64,000 nucleotides of DNA from IMG/VR virus record IMGVR_UViG_3300012204_000007, positions 1 through 64,000 of that record; one strand, given 5' to 3'. Under the pieces are notes generated by a model. It was not told the DNA's origin and did not search any database. It saw nothing but the letters and a program-made list of their open reading frames with translations. Below, piece after piece: positions 13,968-21,339 of this stretch; the stretch's first letter is position 1, and every line of letters begins with the position of its first letter. The position numbers were made by a program, and so were the translations under genes. Source of the DNA: a virus.

Positions 13968-15062
13968 ATGACTACTAGGACAGAAGCAATTACCGCGCTA
14001 GACTCTTATGCTGATACAGTTTATACCGCCGCCAGGGCGGAGCAAAAGGCTCTAGACCAAGTAACGATTGACGACTTGAACTCCCAAGTAACATCATTGA
14101 CCAATGATGTTTCTATGCTCAACATCACAATTGCAAACTTGAATCAACAGATTGTTGATTTGAAAGCACAAATTGATGCATTAACCGCGCCAGAACTTAT
14201 TGAGTTCTCTAACTTTGCAGTACAGTGGTCCGGTATCTTTCTAGATGCAAAATCACTACTAGGTAAAGGCGTCAGTAAAACTATATATCAGATGAAACCC
14301 CTAACCTCAACGAAGGCCGATGCTGTTAATGCTCTAACGAGCGGACAATCAAATCTATGTCTTTTAGTACGCAGTGGCGGGCTAGATTCTAGTCACATCT
14401 ACAGCGGTATCGAGATTGGTGATTTTACTCTTCGCGGTACGAATCAGGGTCATAACTATGGCGGTTTGAATGTTGGTTACTCTACCGGCGCATATTTACA
14501 TGATTTGAAGATTACTGGAATTCCAGGGTCTTCATCAAGTCCTCCCGGCGAGACATTTGCACTTGGCGCATGGCATGCTAACGGCTATCGCTATGAGGAT
14601 ATTATCCTAGATGGCCGCGATAGCGCCGGTATAAAGGTGTCTGCAAGTCTATTAGGTATCAACTCAAGTCTTACCGGCACAGTTAGAAGGTTGAAGTCTA
14701 ACTATGCTAAGTATGGATTTGGCGCGGCGCTGTGGGATAGTAAAGATTTGACATTTGTTGACTGTGATTTCAGATACAACCGTAAGGCTATTAATATCGA
14801 AGAGTCTCGCGGCGGGTACTATACCTTTACAAGGTGCGATTTCCGTGGTACCACTGGCGCAGCCTACATCGCGCAGGTATCCAGTACAAAGGCATCATCA
14901 AAGGTGACATTCAATGACTGTGTCTTTGACAACGACTTGTGCAAAGTATTGACTTACCCAGGTCAGACCAACGGAAAGCAGTTGGATTCAGATATCAAGC
15001 GCTTCATTAATGGCGTAGATGTTACCTCGGATGCAACCAAGTTCCAAATTGTACACCCTTGA
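13968..15062 (+). CDS. Beta-helix (pectate-lyase-like) tail or surface protein
   Basis: 364 aa. Residues 20-75 form a coiled coil (QVTSLTNDVSMLNITIANL), a trimerisation-type stalk. Residues 110-345 carry repeating short strands (LHDLKITGI, YEDIILDGR, LTFVDCDF, YTFTRCDF, VTFNDCVF) typical of right-handed parallel beta-helix proteins, as in tail spikes or appendages that bind or degrade polysaccharide. TATACT 13956-13961 is six bases before ATG: leaderless. Lies next to the endolysin. Confidence 0.65.
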   Translation: MTTRTEAITALDSYADTVYTAARAEQKALDQVTIDDLNSQVTSLTNDVSMLNITIANLNQQIVDLKAQIDALTAPELIEFSNFAVQWSGIFLDAKSLLGKGVSKTIYQMKPLTSTKADAVNALTSGQSNLCLLVRSGGLDSSHIYSGIEIGDFTLRGTNQGHNYGGLNVGYSTGAYLHDLKITGIPGSSSSPPGETFALGAWHANGYRYEDIILDGRDSAGIKVSASLLGINSSLTGTVRRLKSNYAKYGFGAALWDSKDLTFVDCDFRYNRKAINIEESRGGYYTFTRCDFRGTTGAAYIAQVSSTKASSKVTFNDCVFDNDLCKVLTYPGQTNGKQLDSDIKRFINGVDVTSDATKFQIVHP

Positions 15063-15068
15063 TTTAAC

Positions 15069-15140
15069 GCGACGTTAGCATATCGGCTATGCACTACCCT
15101 CCTGAGGTAGATTAGATGGGTTCGACTCCCATACGTCGCA
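15069..15140 (+). tRNA. tRNA-Arg (CCT)
   Basis: Acceptor GCGACGT/ACGTCGC; CTACC-CTCCTGA-GGTAG gives CCT; T arm ATGGG-TTCGACT-CCCAT. Confidence 0.9.
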
Positions 15141-15222
15141 CGCGGAGCCCGTAAGGGATGGAGGCATGCGCAACCCATGGATAAGCGTATGGTTTAATGG
15201 TTGAAATATCACTCCGCTCCAA

Positions 15223-15297
15223 GTCTCTATGGTCCAAAGGACACGACAACTTCCTCCTAAGAAGTGAATTTCAGTTCGATTCTGAATAGGGACACCA
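15223..15297 (+). tRNA. tRNA-Arg (CCT), second copy, CCA encoded
   Basis: Acceptor GTCTCTA/TAGGGAC; ACTTC-CTCCTAA-GAAGT gives CCT; T arm TTCAG-TTCGATT-CTGAA; discriminator A then CCA in the DNA. Confidence 0.85.
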
Positions 15298-15443
15298 GGG
15301 GTATGCCAACGGCGAGTAACCTAAAAAGGAGTCATGACCTGAGTAAGAAGACCTCGGAGCAACGGATTACTAGTGTCCATCTGCTGAGAGCAACGTGGCC
15401 GTAAACCACGTGGATGTGGGTTCGAATCCTGCCCCCTGAACCA
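15295..15443 (+). other. tRNA-like element with long insertion, CCA encoded
   Basis: 3' half is convincing: CGTGG-CCGTAAA-CCACG (GTA, but C33), GTGGG-TTCGAAT-CCTGC, CCCCTGA, A, CCA. The only 5' partner for CCCCTGA is CCAGGGG at 15295-15301, 145 nt upstream. So this is either a tRNA carrying about 65 extra bases in the D region or a 3' tRNA half behind unrelated sequence. Confidence 0.35.
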
Positions 15444-15447
15444 CTTG

Positions 15448-15476
15448 ATTGAGACGCAGCGATGTGCTACACTAGA
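15448..15476 (+). promoter_or_regulatory. Promoter upstream of tmRNA
   Basis: TTGATT, 17 nt, TACACT, followed by about 145 nt of leader before the mature tmRNA; the leader has a TGGG...CCCA hairpin and no gene. Confidence 0.6.
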
Positions 15477-15624
15477 TATGAGGCCACCGAGAGATGGCTG
15501 GGGTAATCAATCCCACGAAAGGTCGTCGCTGACCTGTAGTAGAGAACAAAACTCTTTAAATTGGAAAAGTCCTGTTGAACACTAGACACCGTGGGACGCG
15601 CACGATTAGGTGTTACAGGCACAT

Positions 15625-16013
15625 GGGGCCGTCATGGTTTCGCCTCGGTGCAAAATGAGATAGGTACGCAACCAGAGTTAAGATGTGCCAGACTCTTAAA
15701 ACGGGTATATCAACAATAAATGCTAACTATTCTGTAGTTGCAGAGGCTGAGGCAATTCTTGCCGAGGCCGCTCTAGTCACTGCGTGACTGGTGGGGTTCT
15801 AGATACCTTATTAACCAAATCTAGATAGCAATAACCGACAGTGCGACGGCGGTATAGAAATAGATTTGTATTGAAGGCACAATTGAAAATGCTATTGGTA
15901 TAGGTGGTCTCCCTAGTCACCAGCATAGAGCGAAGACTTAATGACCAAAATGGTTGTGATACGGATTTATTTTCTGAGTATTGAGTACGGGAGTTCGAAT
16001 CTCCCCGGCTCCA
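15625..16013 (+). ncRNA. ssrA: tmRNA (transfer-messenger RNA)
   Basis: 389 nt. 5' end GGGGCCGTCATGGTTTCG pairs through GGGGCCG with 3' CGGCTCC; the T arm GGGAG-TTCGAAT-CTCCC precedes the 3' end. A resume codon GCT at 15722 opens a 21-codon tag that begins ANYSVV, ends EAALVTA and stops at TGA 15785-15787. It rescues stalled ribosomes and tags nascent chains. The tag does not end in the usual LAA, so protease routing of tagged proteins may differ from the host's. Confidence 0.88.
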
Positions 16014-16030
16014 CAGATTAAGGAGGACCA

Positions 16031-16486
16031 TTGGAAATTATTCATAAGAGTGTTCAAGATTTAAACAAGATTGAATACCGCGCATGCTATGCTGCTAACC
16101 TTGGCTATGAAGGATATATGCGAGATGAACTTGTTTTATGTAGGAATGGTCGTACCGGTCAAGTAATTATGTTATGGGATGGACCTTCTGATACCGCCCG
16201 GTCGCTCATCGGTTGGGCATTACTAACGCCGGTAAGACTATATGGAATGATTGCCGCGACAAGATGGGTTAAGTATCGTTCAAAGTTTACTGTTGAGTTC
16301 TGGGTAAAGAAAAAGTATCGTAAAAAGGGATATGGAAAGATACTCATGGCCGAGGTTAAGAAACTGGATGATAACCCACATGTATTTCCACATGATACGG
16401 CCTCAGCAGAGTTCTTTAGTAGTTACAAGTGTCAGGTGCTACAGATTGACAAACATCACATGCGGCCTAAGCCGCAAATTGCATAG
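16031..16486 (+). CDS. GNAT-family N-acetyltransferase
   Basis: 151 aa from TTG with AAGGAGG four bases upstream. The central VEFWVKKKYRKKGYGKIL is GNAT motif A (strand then RxxGxG/A acetyl-CoA loop), preceded by a LIGWALLTP strand. Substrate unknown. Starts 18 nt after the tmRNA, probably on its transcript. Confidence 0.7.
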   Translation: MEIIHKSVQDLNKIEYRACYAANLGYEGYMRDELVLCRNGRTGQVIMLWDGPSDTARSLIGWALLTPVRLYGMIAATRWVKYRSKFTVEFWVKKKYRKKGYGKILMAEVKKLDDNPHVFPHDTASAEFFSSYKCQVLQIDKHHMRPKPQIA

Positions 16487-16506
16487 GATTATGGTATAAT
16501 ATCAAT

Positions 16507-17226
16507 ATGAGATTTAAAGTATTCACTGGCAACTACTATGTACTTAATGAGCAACCAATAAAGGACGCTCTTCTCCTGCCGACGCTCCACTGTGACGTAT
16601 ATGGCATTCAGGAGGGACAGGGCGGTAATGCGCAGAAGATTAGAAATACTCTGAAAAATCTGTTTACAACCTTCTGGGGAACAAGTGCTAATAAAGATAT
16701 TCAACGAGCGATGATTGATGTTCCCGTTGTTGTGGACAAAGATATTGATATTATTAAGATGTGGGCTCGTAAAGTCTGCGACCGCTCCCAAGAGAAGAAT
16801 ACCGGCGCGCCTCGTGCGGCGACGGTAGTTCGTCTACACAAACGCGGTAGAACAATCACCTTTATCAATACACATCTTAATGCTGGCGTACAAGATACTG
16901 GAACTAAACTACCTTTCTCTATGAAGATTAAGCGCATTTATGAGTATGCCAAGTCAATCGCTGTCTTGGAGTTGATGATACGAGCAGCACAGAGCCGTGG
17001 CGACCTAGTTGTATTGGTCGGAGACCTCAACTACTCAGTACAGAAATCAGGTATCTGGAAGTTCAGCCCACAGGCACTGTTCAATAGAACTAAGTTGAAC
17101 TTCAAGTCACACCATTACGACTATATTGCTTATAGCAGGCAGTTTGAGGCTAATGACTTTACTGTGATTCCTAGTTCGAAAACTGGTTCCGACCACGACT
17201 GGCTGACTCTGACACTGTTTGCTTGA
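16507..17226 (+). CDS. Endonuclease/exonuclease/phosphatase (EEP) family protein
   Basis: 239 aa. EEP signature residues in order: N in TGNYYVL, E in GIQEGQ, TFINTHLN (His), VLVGDLNYS (Asp/Asn) and GSDHDWL (Asp-His) at the C-terminus. Members are metal-dependent phosphodiesterases acting on DNA, RNA or phosphoinositides; the substrate cannot be told. TATAAT 16495-16500 then six bases to ATG: leaderless. Could process RNA ends given the neighbours. Confidence 0.78.
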   Translation: MRFKVFTGNYYVLNEQPIKDALLLPTLHCDVYGIQEGQGGNAQKIRNTLKNLFTTFWGTSANKDIQRAMIDVPVVVDKDIDIIKMWARKVCDRSQEKNTGAPRAATVVRLHKRGRTITFINTHLNAGVQDTGTKLPFSMKIKRIYEYAKSIAVLELMIRAAQSRGDLVVLVGDLNYSVQKSGIWKFSPQALFNRTKLNFKSHHYDYIAYSRQFEANDFTVIPSSKTGSDHDWLTLTLFA

Positions 17227-17251
17227 CACGCGGCTGTAGGTAGTGTATAGT
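17223..17251 (+). promoter_or_regulatory. tRNA-unit promoter with shared leader hairpin
   Basis: TTGACA 17223-17228, 17 nt, TATAGT 17246-17251, then AGTACTTGTTGGTCC. The leader TTGGTCC (17260) pairs with GGACCAA (17328) across about 60 nt, immediately before the first tRNA. Confidence 0.8.
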
Positions 17252-17339
17252 AGTACTTGTTGGTCCGAGGGCGGGCGATGATAAGGCGGATATGGCCTGC
17301 TTTAGTTAGTAGGAACGATATCGTGTAGGACCAACGCAT

Positions 17340-17426
17340 TCTGGTTAGGGCACTGCTGGCTAGTGTCGATGCGCTGTTAACGCATTCGGTGAGACTCCGT
17401 CGTAGGTTCGATTCCTACAACCAGAG
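17340..17426 (+). tRNA. tRNA with Asn anticodon (GTT) on a Ser-like class II body
   Basis: Acceptor TCTGGTT/AACCAGA; ATGCG-CTGTTAA-CGCAT gives GTT; 16-nt variable arm CGG-TGAGACT-CCG; T arm GTAGG-TTCGATT-CCTAC; discriminator G. Long variable arm plus G73 are Ser identity features. A normal tRNA-Asn(GTT) follows at 17442. Confidence 0.8.
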
Positions 17427-17441
17427 CGCGATAAATAACAA

Positions 17442-17512
17442 TCTCCAATCGGTTAACGGCAAACCTACTCCCTGTTAAGGAGCGACTACTGGTTCGAATC
17501 CAGTTTGGAGAG
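17442..17512 (+). tRNA. tRNA-Asn (GTT)
   Basis: Acceptor TCTCCAA/TTGGAGA; CTCC-CTGTTAA-GGAG gives GTT; short variable loop; T loop TTCGAAT; G73. Confidence 0.9.
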
Positions 17513-17516
17513 CAAC

Positions 17517-17711
17517 ATGGCACACAATTGGATTAAAGACGATGAAGGTAATATTGACTTCTGGGCTATGAATGACTTTGGAAGTCGTCACCATGGTCCT
17601 CATTGTAAGTTGTGTGATGTAAGATTCTGTATAGAGTGTAACCCAGAACTGTTGCAGTCTGACTGTTTCTGGTTTCGTGGTAAGGCCCCCGCTGGGGCCG
17701 GTGGTAATTAG
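17517..17711 (+). CDS. Small zinc-finger protein
   Basis: 64 aa from ATG 17517, four bases after tRNA-Asn. HGPHCKLCDVRFCIEC holds a CxxC...CxxC site. The pattern is common among short actinophage proteins of unknown role. Confidence 0.65.
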   Translation: MAHNWIKDDEGNIDFWAMNDFGSRHHGPHCKLCDVRFCIECNPELLQSDCFWFRGKAPAGAGGN

Positions 17712-17877
17712 GTGGCACTGGGAGCCACTGGTTTAATACTAGGCCGCTCAGGGGCATCCTGAGAAGCCTGGCAGCAATCAAGGGCAGTAGTTGGAAGGTA
17801 TCGCAGGTTCGATTCCTGCAATAGAGTGGTTCTTGGCTCGACGGAGCGCCAGAGGGTTCGACTCCCTCACTGTTCAC
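17712..17877 (+). other. Intergenic stretch with two orphan T arms
   Basis: GCAGG-TTCGATT-CCTGC (about 17803) and GAGGG-TTCGACT-CCCTC (about 17853) are perfect T arms, but neither finds a 5' acceptor partner. CTCAGG-GGCAT-CCTGAG is another hairpin. Probably decayed tRNA genes. Confidence 0.45.
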
Positions 17878-17948
17878 GCCGGTATGGGATAATGGTAGTC
17901 CGTCTGTCTCGTAAACAGCAAGTTCCTTTTCGACTAAGGATACCGGCT
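17878..17948 (+). tRNA. tRNA-Thr (CGT)
   Basis: Acceptor GCCGGTA/TACCGGC; CTGT-CTCGTAA-ACAG gives CGT; T arm TCCTT-TTCGACT-AAGGA. Confidence 0.88.
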
Positions 17949-17996
17949 CGCAAGGCTCGTTCAGTAACCTTGGTTAGCACCTAAAACTGAACATTT

Positions 17997-18070
17997 GCCT
18001 CTGACACCTAACTGGTATGGTACATCTCTTGTAAAGATGAATAGACTCGGTTCGAGACCGGGCAGAGGCT
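17997..18070 (+). tRNA. tRNA-Thr (TGT)
   Basis: Acceptor GCCTCTG/CAGAGGC; CATCT-CTTGTAA-AGATG gives TGT; T arm CTCGG-TTCGAGA-CCGGG. Confidence 0.9.
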
Positions 18071-18268
18071 CGGCATGGGTGCGATAAAAAGCACTTAACA
18101 ATATGCAACGATAGCGGAACGAAAGCAGACGCCTGTGATAAGTCTGCCGGTAGTTGAATTCGGTGTCAACGGAATGAATATCCTAAATAAACATCACAGT
18201 GAATCAAGGGTAGCATCAGGCGGGTTTGCTCCGTCGAACATATTGGTGATAGCAATATCATGCCGCCG
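18071..18268 (+). other. Intergenic stretch, no gene
   Basis: About 200 nt without a convincing frame. GCAGAC...GTCTGC near 18125 is the clearest stem. No promoter of the common type seen. Confidence 0.3.
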
Positions 18269-18339
18269 GTCGCAATAGTATAATGGTAATACGTATTCTT
18301 GGTAAGAATATAATCTGGGTTCAATCCCCAGTTGCGGCT
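18269..18339 (+). tRNA. tRNA-Thr (GGT)
   Basis: Acceptor GTCGCAA/TTGCGGC; TATTC-TTGGTAA-GAATA gives GGT; T arm CTGGG-TTCAATC-CCCAG. Confidence 0.9.
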
Positions 18340-18341
18340 CT

Positions 18342-18416
18342 GAAAAGATAATGGAAAACGACGGTTCGAGCCCGTGTAAATGGTATCCGGTGAGGTTCGA
18401 TTCCTCAATCTTTTCT
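18342..18416 (+). tRNA. tRNA-like element (possible Ser CGA)
   Basis: GAAAAGAT pairs with ATCTTTTC and a T arm TGAGG-TTCGATT-CCTCA is present. ACGG-TTCGAGC-CCGT could be an anticodon arm (CGA) or a second T arm. The D arm is missing. Probably a fused or decayed tRNA. Confidence 0.4.
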
Positions 18417-18481
18417 TGATGGATTATAGGTGTAGATGCAGCCGACCTATAATTAAATGAAACTGGGTTCGTCCATCGCTT

Positions 18482-18572
18482 TGCTCCGTTGACTTCGCTG
18501 GCTTGGTCGCTGGATTTTGGTTCCAGTATGCCGTAATCATTCGGTACGTAGGTTCGATTCCTACCGGAGCAG
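18482..18572 (+). tRNA. tRNA with Gln anticodon (TTG) and class II variable arm
   Basis: Acceptor TGCTCCG/CGGAGCA; CTGGA-TTTTGGT-TCCAG gives TTG; 21-nt variable region with CCG...CGG stem; T arm GTAGG-TTCGATT-CCTAC; G73. Gln tRNAs normally have short variable loops. Confidence 0.8.
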
Positions 18573-18575
18573 CCC

Positions 18576-18608
18576 TTGACAAGACTATACCTCTTCTGGT
18601 ATAGTCTT
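18576..18608 (+). promoter_or_regulatory. Promoter inside an inverted repeat
   Basis: TTGACA 18576-18581, 18 nt, TATAGT 18600-18605. AAGACTATACC and GGTATAGTCTT form an 11-bp dyad covering spacer and -10, so the element may be an operator for the macro-domain operon. Confidence 0.65.
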
Positions 18609-18645
18609 GACTTGTTAATAGACCACCCCAAACGAAGGGAATATC

Positions 18646-19140
18646 ATGATTGAGAAGTATGGAGACCTGTTTGACACTACCGCGACCTATCTGGCACAAG
18701 GCGTTAACGTCAAGGGCGTCATGGGCGCCGGTATTGCAAAGCAGTTCAAGAGTTACTTCCCCAATATGTTTGATGAATATAAAAGGTCATGCGATAACGG
18801 AGAACTAGAGCCTGGCGGTTTTCAGGCTGTGCCTTTATCACGCATTATTGTTGTAAACCTGGCTAGCCAAGAAAAGCCAGGTGCGGACGCCCGGTATCAT
18901 TGGCTGTTTGAGTCGCTTATGCGATTTGCACAGATTGCATCCAAGCCTCATCTGCTAGAGGCTTACGGCGGCACCATCGCTATTCCTGAAATTGGATGTG
19001 GCATCGGTGGCCTCGAATGGCATCGTGTCAAGTACATGCTAGAGTGCATCGAGAAGATGTATCCCGGTATCGAGTTTGAGGTTTGGCACTATGCTCCCAA
19101 GGAGAAGAGTGAAGAGGCTACTAGCACATCTAGTCGGTGA
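18646..19140 (+). CDS. Macro-domain protein (ADP-ribose(-1''-phosphate) hydrolase type)
   Basis: 164 aa after GAAGGGAA. Macro-domain landmarks: GDLF at residue 6, the ribose-binding loop GVNVKGVMGAGIAKQF (20-35), VNLASQ, and IPEIGCGIGGLEW (about 107-119). Closest in style to Poa1-like members that remove the phosphate from ADP-ribose 1''-phosphate or release ADP-ribose from nucleic acid or protein. ADP-ribose 1''-phosphate arises during 2'-phosphate removal from spliced or repaired tRNA, which fits the RNA-repair context; reversal of toxin ADP-ribosylation is an alternative. Confidence 0.82.
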   Translation: MIEKYGDLFDTTATYLAQGVNVKGVMGAGIAKQFKSYFPNMFDEYKRSCDNGELEPGGFQAVPLSRIIVVNLASQEKPGADARYHWLFESLMRFAQIASKPHLLEAYGGTIAIPEIGCGIGGLEWHRVKYMLECIEKMYPGIEFEVWHYAPKEKSEEATSTSSR

Positions 19141-19495
19141 CTATATACTGCAGACTCATTATGAGGCTGTTGCTAAGACTAATAGTTGGCTACCGGCCGC
19201 TACACATGCTGCTAAGTATACCGCAGCCTTTTTGCCTGTTACCAGAAGCCCAAAGGCTCTCGCTGTAATCGGTGGAACGCACATGATAATAGACAGGTTC
19301 AGGTTGACAAAGCGAATCTCTTGGGCGGTCAACCAATTGGCGCCGGTAGAATATAGGTCAACCAAACTAGATAACTGTGGTTATCCAAAGTCTACGCCGC
19401 AAGGTTTAGCAATAGCGCTTATGATTATAGTAGATAATACAACACATATGCTCATCAATGAATGGGCTTTAGACAAATGGGAAGATAATGGTTGA
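19109..19495 (+). CDS. Small membrane protein (DUF3307-like)
   Basis: 128 aa from GTG 19109 with AAGGAGAA upstream, overlapping the macro gene by 32 nt. LLAHLVGDYILQTHYEAVAKTNSW then VIGGTHMIIDRF are the HxxxDxxxQ and HxxID patterns of DUF3307-type membrane proteins. Hydrophobic segments at about 10-25, 50-70 and 95-112. Function unknown. Confidence 0.65.
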   Translation: MKRLLAHLVGDYILQTHYEAVAKTNSWLPAATHAAKYTAAFLPVTRSPKALAVIGGTHMIIDRFRLTKRISWAVNQLAPVEYRSTKLDNCGYPKSTPQGLAIALMIIVDNTTHMLINEWALDKWEDNG

Positions 19496-19724
19496 TATGG
19501 TTGCTCTAAGTTTTATGGAGGCGGTGGCCTATGTCGATGATAACGCCTCAGAGTTCGTTATAAGTTCAAAGGGTCTAGACTCTCTTACTGATTTAATGGA
19601 GCATTTATACCATGGCGGTAGTATTGTTGACAATGCCGCCTTTCCAGTACCAGCAGCACAGGTGATGCTTGCGATTATATGGCGTGAGATAAGAAACATA
19701 GTGGTGCAGTACGATGAAATGTAG
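19488..19724 (+). CDS. Hypothetical protein
   Basis: 78 aa, overlapping the previous stop by 8 nt; an internal ATG at 19497 is possible. Helical, mildly acidic. Not recognised. Confidence 0.6.
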   Translation: MVDMVALSFMEAVAYVDDNASEFVISSKGLDSLTDLMEHLYHGGSIVDNAAFPVPAAQVMLAIIWREIRNIVVQYDEM

Positions 19725-19995
19725 ATTATATCGTGGTCCGTTCAACGGCAAGATTATTCATGTTGACCCCAGAAGGTTACTATATGGTCGTATTGAGATG
19801 GCGAAGCCGGTAAAGTTCAATGCTCTACAATATGATTTTGATGCACTATCTAGTAACCTGACATTCGAGACAGTTACATACGTAATGAAGAGGATGAATC
19901 TCAATCTCGACGGTGTGACCTATCATGCGCCAGCCATGCATCCAGATGGTAGTCTGTACTTAGAATATGATAAGCCTAGAAGGAGTAAGAAATGA
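19714..19995 (+). CDS. Hypothetical basic protein
   Basis: 93 aa, overlaps the upstream gene by 11 nt. MKCRLYRGPFNGKIIHV at the start and a KPRRSKK tail. Not recognised. Confidence 0.65.
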   Translation: MKCRLYRGPFNGKIIHVDPRRLLYGRIEMAKPVKFNALQYDFDALSSNLTFETVTYVMKRMNLNLDGVTYHAPAMHPDGSLYLEYDKPRRSKK

Positions 19996-20267
19996 GTTAC
20001 GAAAAGCGACACATGAACGCAGATAGTGATTTGTACCGCGCTGTCTTGTCATATGACTATCAAGAGAACAAGAGTGTTCTTGACCCCACTACCAGAAGAT
20101 ACAATTATTTTCCGGTAGGGCCTGTACAGATTAGAGAATTCATGATTGGTCCATACCTTAGGCTGTCTGATATCAAGACATATATGACGCGCCACCGTAA
20201 CAGGAAGACCAATCTACAATTGGTTAGAGTAGAGAAAGCAACGGCTTGGGAAGAGGTAGAACTATAA
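19992..20267 (+). CDS. Hypothetical protein
   Basis: 91 aa, ATGA-coupled. Tyr/Arg rich (RNRKTNLQLVRVEK near the C-terminus). Not recognised. Confidence 0.65.
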   Translation: MSYEKRHMNADSDLYRAVLSYDYQENKSVLDPTTRRYNYFPVGPVQIREFMIGPYLRLSDIKTYMTRHRNRKTNLQLVRVEKATAWEEVEL

Positions 20268-20815
20268 TGTGGAAGTGGAGTGACCTTAAGCGTATATTGC
20301 TGCGCAAGGCGGTGAGTGATACCGCCGAACTCGGTGCTGTTATGTGGCCGGTAGTATATCCAGATATGGGTGATGGCTACAATCCCAAAGACCCACATGT
20401 CACAATCGTTATTTTTAGAGATATCAACAATGAGAACCTTGGTTTTACCAAGGAAGACGTAATTGATGTCATCCAGACAACGGAGCACAATGTGATGTTA
20501 TGGCTTAAGCCTGACGGTATTGAGTGGTTTGGAGCAGACAAGGACGTTCCCGTTCTGCGTGTGAAACATGACTATCTCTATGTATATCATACCGCCATCA
20601 TCAAGGCGCTCGCAGAGCGTGGTATTCCAGTTGACATGACCTTTCCTGAATACAAGCCGCATGTTACCATTACCGATGCAGCAGCGTTAGATGGTGTGAT
20701 TCCAGACCGCATGATTGCTGGGCCGGTGGAACTGTGGTGGGGCGACGAGCATTTCACTGTCCCAGACGATGTCAAGAACATGAAAATTGCTTTGAATAAG
20801 GACGGCAGCCTCTAG
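20267..20815 (+). CDS. 2H phosphoesterase-like protein (LigT / cyclic phosphodiesterase type)
   Basis: 182 aa from ATG 20267 (TAATG). Two HxT motifs, DPHVTIVIF at about residue 45 and KPHVTITDA at about residue 131, are the paired catalytic signature of 2H phosphoesterases, which open 2',3'-cyclic phosphates or cleave 2'-5' bonds. Spacing and length fit. In this window it would supply the cyclic-phosphate-opening step of RNA healing; degradation of 2'-5' signalling nucleotides is an alternative. Confidence 0.72.
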   Translation: MWKWSDLKRILLRKAVSDTAELGAVMWPVVYPDMGDGYNPKDPHVTIVIFRDINNENLGFTKEDVIDVIQTTEHNVMLWLKPDGIEWFGADKDVPVLRVKHDYLYVYHTAIIKALAERGIPVDMTFPEYKPHVTITDAAALDGVIPDRMIAGPVELWWGDEHFTVPDDVKNMKIALNKDGSL

Positions 20816-20994
20816 TGGTGGTTGATAAAGTCTGGGTAAAAGATTATTCAGCCTTTGGTGTGTATTGTTATGCAGTAATGGTAGATGGTAAGAGATATGA
20901 TGTTTTTACAAGTACGAAGCCAGTTACGCTATCAGAGCAAATAGATATTGCAGCGGGGTACAAAGAAGGTCTTGACGTATCCCGCCCGGTATGA
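20815..20994 (+). CDS. Small hypothetical protein
   Basis: 59 aa from GTG within TAGTG overlap (next GTG at 20818 possible). Beta-rich (VDKVWVKDYSAFGVYCYAVMVDG). Not recognised. Confidence 0.55.
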   Translation: MVVDKVWVKDYSAFGVYCYAVMVDGKRYDVFTSTKPVTLSEQIDIAAGYKEGLDVSRPV

Positions 20995-21006
20995 TACTGT
21001 GGTCAC

Positions 21007-21114
21007 ATGAAGACACTAGTAGCAAATGACGACAAGGAGCGCCGCCTCACCTATGCTGAGGCGCGAGCCATTCTAGTAAAACTAGGAGTGATTAAGAATG
21101 GACCTGAACGATAA
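21007..21114 (+). CDS. Microprotein
   Basis: 35 aa (MKTLVANDDKERRLTYAEAR...), GATACT eight bases upstream suggests a near-leaderless start. Overlaps the next gene by 17 nt. Looks like a short helical DNA-binding fragment; unproven. Confidence 0.45.
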   Translation: MKTLVANDDKERRLTYAEARAILVKLGVIKNGPER

Positions 21115-21304
21115 AGCCGCACATGAAATGGCTATCGAGGCTCTTGAAGACTTGCTTGCCGAACTACCGGCCGAGTTTTCCTTCTTCCCTCCCGATGAGA
21201 TTGAGCCTCGTAACGAGTTTCGCGTAATCAAGCAGAGCAACGTACGCGCGGTACACGAGGCTCTTTGGCAACTACAACTTTACTTCGGACTACAGGAGAA
21301 CTAA
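21098..21304 (+). CDS. Hypothetical protein
   Basis: 68 aa, acidic, helical. Its TAA overlaps the following ATG (TAATG). Not recognised. Confidence 0.65.
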   Translation: MDLNDKAAHEMAIEALEDLLAELPAEFSFFPPDEIEPRNEFRVIKQSNVRAVHEALWQLQLYFGLQEN

Positions 21305-21339
21305 TGCGTTGGCAACTGATTAAAGAGGGAAAATGGTAA
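21304..21339 (+). CDS. 11-residue coupling peptide
   Basis: MRWQLIKEGKW, with TAATG junctions on both sides and AGAGGGAAA before the next start. It may be a genuine micropeptide or simply keeps ribosomes moving between two genes. Confidence 0.35.
   Translation: MRWQLIKEGKW

Noticed and set aside
18576-18608. Counting this dyad among the loop -35 composite elements
   Set aside because: Here the -35 lies outside the hairpin and the -10 is in its 3' arm, so the geometry differs; it is listed as a probable operator instead.
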